From Candidatus Uhrbacteria bacterium (GTDB lineage: Bacteria > Patescibacteriota > Patescibacteriia > 2-12-FULL-60-25): a stretch of 64,000 bases of DNA. Numbering within the stretch: position 1 is the stretch's first letter; every line of letters starts with the position of its first letter. Under the pieces are notes generated by a model. It saw only the letters and a program-made list of their open reading frames with translations. It had not been told where the DNA came from and did not search any database. A program made the translations under genes and the position numbers. The stretch is taken from contig JADZFU010000001.1 in assembly GCA_020854265.1 (NCBI GenBank), positions 1 through 64,000 of the forward strand, written 5' to 3'. Below are positions 60,283 through 64,000 of the stretch, one piece after another.

Positions 60283-61272
60283 ATGCCTACCCAAAAACCT
60301 TCGATGAAAGCTGCCGGTATCGCTCTGGTCATCCTTTCCGTTCTGCTAATAGCCGCAACGCTTTCCATGATTTGGAGGTCAACGAAAGAACTGGCGAATC
60401 TCGGGCCATCGCCTGCCATGCGGGTTTTTTATGGTGAAAGCGGAGGAGCATTCGTTGCCGGATCGCCGGGAATTGCCACTTCCATGCCGATGAAGGACGG
60501 AGCGGACTTCTTGGTTGCAAGAGAAGAGATGATGATTGCTCCCCCGTACATGCCCGAGTCGGGAGCATCGCCGGAAGACCGCGACCGCGTCGGACAAAAA
60601 ATTATTCGGACGGGAAGCTTGATCCTGCGCGTAGATGATGCCGCGAAGCAAATGGAAGCATTAAAACAACTCGCCGAACGCATGGGCGGCTTCATCTCTC
60701 AAGCGAATCTGTCCGATAACGGCGGCGTCAAGACGGCTTATGCCACGCTCCGCGTACCGACGGATAAATACCGTGAAACCGTTGATGAAACCAAAAAACT
60801 CGCAACCCTTGTCCTTTCTGAACAGGAAAGCGGCGATGATGTTACGGACCAATTTGTCGATCTGGAAGCCAGACTCAAGGCTGCCCGCGCCGAAGAAGCC
60901 CAGTATCTCGAAATCCTCAAAACAGCACGCACCATTGAAGACACGCTGGCCGTGACGGAGCGCTTGGCGAATGTTCGGGCGCGCATCGAGCAGATGGACG
61001 GCCAAATGCGCCATCTTGATGACCGAACGTCATACGCGACATTGAGCGTAACCATGACCGAGGACACGAGGATCGAAGCCCCGACAAAAACATGGGATCC
61101 AGGAGAAACCGTGCGCATGGCCACGCGTGCATTGATTGAAACTCTGCAGGGACTGATTGATGCCCTGATTGCCTTCGGTGTCTTCTTCATCGGTCTTGTT
61201 TTGCCGGTCTTGCTCGTGCTCGCGTTTGGAGCATGGATTCTGATCATGGCATGGAAGCGCTTCATAAAATAA
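60283..61272 (+). CDS. DUF4349 family membrane protein
   Basis: A 329-residue protein with an N-terminal membrane segment (about 9-30), an extracytoplasmic region, a DUF4349 domain (about 105-255: IRTGSLILRVDDAAKQMEAL, LRVPTDKYRETVDETKKL, DVTDQFVDLEARLKAA, coiled ARAEEAQYLEILKTA), and a second membrane segment near the C-terminus (about 285-320) with a short basic tail. Both ends therefore lie in the membrane. Function of the family is unknown. It is wedged between the transketolase halves (23 nt and 3 nt gaps), so it is co-transcribed with them. Confidence 0.8.
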   Translation: MPTQKPSMKAAGIALVILSVLLIAATLSMIWRSTKELANLGPSPAMRVFYGESGGAFVAGSPGIATSMPMKDGADFLVAREEMMIAPPYMPESGASPEDRDRVGQKIIRTGSLILRVDDAAKQMEALKQLAERMGGFISQANLSDNGGVKTAYATLRVPTDKYRETVDETKKLATLVLSEQESGDDVTDQFVDLEARLKAARAEEAQYLEILKTARTIEDTLAVTERLANVRARIEQMDGQMRHLDDRTSYATLSVTMTEDTRIEAPTKTWDPGETVRMATRALIETLQGLIDALIAFGVFFIGLVLPVLLVLAFGAWILIMAWKRFIK

Positions 61273-61275
61273 GGT

Positions 61276-62253
61276 ATGACGAAACCGATCTTGAATCCCA
61301 AGCTATTCGACAAGGACGTCGAACAAATCCCCACCCGTAACGGGTATGGGGATGGCTTGGTCGAGATCGGCAAACAAGATGAGCGCATTGTCGTTTTGAC
61401 CGGCGACCTGGCCGAGTCGACGCGAGCCCATCTTTTTCAAAAAGAGTTTCCAAACCGCTTTGTCGAATGCGGCGTTGCGGAGCAAAACATGATGGGAGTT
61501 GCTGCTGGCCTGGCGTTTTCCGGAAAAATTCCGTTTGTCAGCTCTTATGCCGTTTTCGTTCCGGGGCGCAATTGGGACCAGCTGCGCGTTTCGGTTTGTT
61601 ATGGGAATGCCAATGTAAAAGTCGCTGGTGCACATGCAGGTATAAGCGTCGGACCTGACGGCGCAACCCATCAAGCATTGGAAGATATTGCCATCACCCG
61701 AGTGCTGCCGAATCTGACCGTGATTGTGCCGTGCGATTATTATGAAACAAAGAAAGCAACCATCGCCTTGGCAAAAATGAAAGGCCCCGCGTACTTCCGT
61801 TTTGCACGCGAAAAGACGCCCGTGATTACAACGGACAAAACACCGTTCAAAATCGGGGAAGCCATAGTCATGCGCGAAGGGAAAGACGTGACAATTGCCG
61901 CGTGCGGACCGCTTGTATACGAGGCGCTCGTCGCCGCTGAAGAACTCTCAAAGTCCGGAGTCTCGTGCGAAGTCCTTAACTGTCATACGCTCAAACCGTT
62001 CGATGAAGACACCCTGATCAAGAGCGTAAAAAAGACAGGCTGTGTCGTCACAGTTGAAGAGCATCAAATCACCGGAGGGTTAGGCGGGGCCGTTGCCGAG
62101 ACCTTGGGGAGAAATCTCCCAGCTCCGATCGAGATGGTCGGCATGCCCAACAGTTTTGGCGAGTCCGGAGAACCGAGTGAGCTGCTCAAGAAATATGGGA
62201 TGACTTCCAAAGATATCGTAAAAGCTGTCAAAAAAGTAACAAAAAGAGCTTGA
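61276..62253 (+). CDS. Transketolase, C-terminal (pyrimidine-binding) subunit
   Basis: Second half of the split transketolase. The 325-residue product has the pyrimidine-domain motifs VVLTGDLAESTRAHLF, RFVECGVAEQNMMGVAAGLA (with the catalytic Glu), the HAGISVGPDGATHQALEDIA loop, and a C-terminal transketolase domain (TGCVVTVEEHQITGGLGGAV). Together with the gene at 59381 it gives a normal total of about 617 residues. Similar C-halves occur in DXS and some dehydrogenases, but pairing with the N-half supports transketolase. Confidence 0.92.
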   Translation: MTKPILNPKLFDKDVEQIPTRNGYGDGLVEIGKQDERIVVLTGDLAESTRAHLFQKEFPNRFVECGVAEQNMMGVAAGLAFSGKIPFVSSYAVFVPGRNWDQLRVSVCYGNANVKVAGAHAGISVGPDGATHQALEDIAITRVLPNLTVIVPCDYYETKKATIALAKMKGPAYFRFAREKTPVITTDKTPFKIGEAIVMREGKDVTIAACGPLVYEALVAAEELSKSGVSCEVLNCHTLKPFDEDTLIKSVKKTGCVVTVEEHQITGGLGGAVAETLGRNLPAPIEMVGMPNSFGESGEPSELLKKYGMTSKDIVKAVKKVTKRA

Positions 62254-62278
62254 CAAAAATAACAAAATATGATAATGT
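62250..62278 (+). promoter_or_regulatory. Orphan promoter-like site between two genes
   Basis: TTGACA (62250-62255, overlapping the transketolase stop), 17-nt spacer, TAATGT (62273-62278) preceded by TGA. Only about 50 nt of non-coding sequence separates it from the terminator at 62308; no gene follows on this strand. Confidence 0.35.
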
Positions 62279-62307
62279 TAATCTAAGTTGCACAAAAATC
62301 AGATATT

Positions 62308-62338
62308 AAAAAAACCGCTCTACCGAGCGGTTTTTTTG
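62308..62338. terminator. Terminator at the end of the FAD oxidoreductase gene
   Basis: ACCGCTC pairs with GAGCGGT, A-run left, T-run right. The stem encodes the last codons of the minus-strand gene (ends KKTAR) and can also terminate the plus strand. Confidence 0.8.
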
Positions 62339-63723
62339 TTTTCGATACTACATCGATAATCTTTCGGGTCAAAAATGGTTGGCTTCACTTTCTTGCCTGA
62401 CAAGAATTGGGAGATGCGTTTTCCGCCATAAATGGAAGGCAATATTCCGATGCCATTACACCCAAGATTGTACAAAAGATGCGGATTGCATGGCTCGGGC
62501 CCGATTAAACGGATGCCATTGGCCGTGTACCCCATGAGACCATGCCATGTATACGCAGGCTCGATCGGCGAAGCGGGAGCATGTTCGTATGTGCGTTCTA
62601 CGAAGGCGTTAATCTCCTTTTTTACCTCATCTGGAAAGGCTTGATTTTTATTATACGTAATACGTTCAGGCAGACGTTCCTCCGGGCCTCCGATACAGAC
62701 GATGTTGTGACGAATATGTTTTTCCTTGTCGTGGGGGCGTCGTGTCAAGTAATAATATATTTCCCCTTGGGCCGATACCTTGGTATCCGCCGGAAAATAA
62801 CTGATCGCCGTCGGAGATCGGTCAATCGGATCGAGATACGCCTGCATATAACCTATGGTTCCGTGTACTTGCTCGTGAAAATTCACGTCAATATCAGCCC
62901 CTCCCCTATTAAGGATGGTGATCTGCTCAAATCCATTGGTGCAGAGCACGGTTTTTTTTGATCGTACCTCGACCCCATTTGCATGTATCACCGAGCCTGT
63001 TCCATTCAATTCCAGGATATTTGCAGTCGCATATTCATAAATCGCGAAACGATCGGGATACTGTGCGAGCAAATATCCTGCGAGTTCCTCGGTGAATGAG
63101 GCACTATTCATGCAGCCCTTTGGGGAAAATCCCGCAGCTACGTATTGCGGATCGTCGGTTTCCAAAAGAGACTGGATTTCGTGATGCGTGATGAGCGAGA
63201 CGAGATCGGCGCGGTCGGATGCGACGCCTTCAAGCCATTTAGCATGATCCTTGGCAAGAAAAATACTCCGCTCGATCGGGATACCGGCACGTTTTTTCCA
63301 GTATGCATCCTCAAGATACCTGATCATTTGGGAACGGCTTGAAAAACCGACATAACCTGTACACCGATGAAGCGGCGTTTGAAGATTCGCATCATGGATA
63401 ATGGTTTCAAGATCTACCCATGCGGAGTCAATCGCATCCTGTGCTTGCGCTGCCAAATCCAAACCGAATTCTGCAACGATATTTGAAAATGGACGCTCAA
63501 AATAACTTACAACCTGTCCCGCATTGTGTCCCGTAGCTCCATGCGCGACCAAGTTTGCCTCGATGATGGCCACGGATTTATCGGTTTTTTTCAATGTGAA
63601 ATATGCCGTGGATAGGCCGGCGATTCCCCCGCCAATAACTGCGACATCAACCTTGGTGTCGGCAGAGAGACGGGTCTCTTTGCGCGTGCGTTTGAGCTGG
63701 TCTATCCACGGAGAAAGGTTCAT
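62320..63723 (-). CDS. FAD-dependent amine/amino-acid oxidoreductase (DAO family)
   Basis: A 467-residue flavoprotein. The N-terminal dinucleotide-binding motif is VDVAVIGGGIAGLSTAYFTL (residues about 26-45), followed by HGATGHNAGQVVSYFERP, a substrate-binding domain, and a C-terminal FAD contact YTWHGLMGYTANGIRLIGP with NLGCNGIGILPSIYGGK. The arrangement matches glycine/D-amino-acid oxidase-like enzymes; the substrate cannot be inferred. No signal peptide. Start ATG 63723. Divergent from the CYTH gene. Confidence 0.85.
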   Translation of the reverse strand: MNLSPWIDQLKRTRKETRLSADTKVDVAVIGGGIAGLSTAYFTLKKTDKSVAIIEANLVAHGATGHNAGQVVSYFERPFSNIVAEFGLDLAAQAQDAIDSAWVDLETIIHDANLQTPLHRCTGYVGFSSRSQMIRYLEDAYWKKRAGIPIERSIFLAKDHAKWLEGVASDRADLVSLITHHEIQSLLETDDPQYVAAGFSPKGCMNSASFTEELAGYLLAQYPDRFAIYEYATANILELNGTGSVIHANGVEVRSKKTVLCTNGFEQITILNRGGADIDVNFHEQVHGTIGYMQAYLDPIDRSPTAISYFPADTKVSAQGEIYYYLTRRPHDKEKHIRHNIVCIGGPEERLPERITYNKNQAFPDEVKKEINAFVERTYEHAPASPIEPAYTWHGLMGYTANGIRLIGPEPCNPHLLYNLGCNGIGILPSIYGGKRISQFLSGKKVKPTIFDPKDYRCSIENKKTAR

Positions 63724-63791
63724 GTACCCATTTTGACTGCAGAACGACCTCCTGCCAAGCTCGGAAACGGCTCTTTCCCAATGGAGTATCC

Positions 63792-64000
63792 ATGTCTGCT
63801 GAAATCGAGCGACGGTTTGTGATCGAATCCATCGATCCCGACTTCCACCGGAGAGCGTTCAAGCGCATCCGTATCGAGCAGGGCTACTACAGCACCATGC
63901 CCGGGACCAGCCTGCGCATCCGCATCAAGGACGGCATGTCGGCCGTTATCACGCACAAGCGGGGCAATGGCCTCGTGCGCGAAGAAATCGAAGGCACTCT
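63792..64000 (+). CDS. CYTH domain protein, partial (runs off the right edge)
   Basis: The first 69 codons start MSAEIERRFVIESIDPDF and contain LRIRIKDGMSAVITHKRG and REEIEG. The ExExR/K start (EIERR) and alternating basic strands are the hallmark of CYTH/triphosphate tunnel enzymes (adenylate cyclase class IV or inorganic triphosphatase). GC-rich, with GGAG 5 nt before the ATG, so it belongs to the Shine-Dalgarno class. TTGACT (63733-63738) may be the -35 box; no clear -10. Confidence 0.75.
   Translation, partial: MSAEIERRFVIESIDPDFHRRAFKRIRIEQGYYSTMPGTSLRIRIKDGMSAVITHKRGNGLVREEIEGT

Noticed and set aside
1..64000. CRISPR arrays, insertion sequences, prophage
   Set aside because: No regularly spaced repeats, transposases, integrases or phage structural genes were recognised anywhere in the window.

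Overview
The window reads as chromosomal DNA of an ultra-small bacterium of the Candidate Phyla Radiation (Patescibacteria). The evidence is an RNA polymerase alpha subunit without its C-terminal domain, an alanyl-tRNA synthetase without the C-Ala domain, a prolyl-tRNA synthetase without the editing insert, a VanW protein, a cysteine-rich giant secreted protein, and core genes that mostly lack Shine-Dalgarno sites. TGA is used as a stop, so this is not one of the TGA-to-glycine lineages (Gracilibacteria/Absconditabacteria). The class is not resolved. No insertion sequence, prophage or CRISPR array was seen.

Layout. 1-4.0 kb: minus-strand infA-rpmJ-rpsM-rpsK-rpsD-rpoA-rplQ-rplM-rpsI operon with a clear promoter upstream of infA. 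4.0-5.4 kb: a degenerate kinase-fold gene divergent from a small membrane protein. 5.4-17.7 kb: eleven minus-strand genes with gaps of at most 6 nt or overlaps. They link a membrane protein and a VirD4/TraG-like ATPase to peptidoglycan enzymes (UppP, L,D-transpeptidase, D,D-carboxypeptidase, polysaccharide deacetylase), RNA modification (RlmN, MnmA) and AlaRS. 17.7-22.9 kb: nusA-yidC-secD-secF, where SecD carries inserted parvulin domains. 23.0-24.8 kb: two GC-rich, Shine-Dalgarno-led genes that look foreign. 24.8-35.6 kb: a 3348-residue cysteine-rich secreted protein plus a small membrane partner. 35.7-38.3 kb: hsp20, a VanW gene and a probable non-coding RNA. 38.3-47.7 kb: trxA-trxB, a SulP transporter, infB, truB, rny, a GNAT, HU and proS. 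47.7-51.7 kb: a membrane protein, two sigma-70 family factors either side of tRNA-Lys, tRNA-Arg and a small protein. 51.7-64 kb: a coiled-coil secreted protein, ileS, rpiB-rpe, two paralogous surface proteins, a small unknown gene, split transketolase halves around a DUF4349 gene, an FAD oxidoreductase and the start of a CYTH gene.

Two classes of gene are visible. Core genes have no Shine-Dalgarno site; they often read CCT-ATG at the start, or have an extended -10 box (TGG-TATAnT) only 6-10 nt before the ATG, which predicts leaderless or nearly leaderless mRNAs. About seven single genes scattered through the window differ: they are visibly GC-rich, start behind strong Shine-Dalgarno sites, and mostly have their own promoter and terminator. 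They include one of the two sigma factors.

Functionally the window covers translation and protein export, cell-envelope construction and remodelling, thiol redox, and the non-oxidative pentose phosphate pathway (RpiB, Rpe, transketolase).
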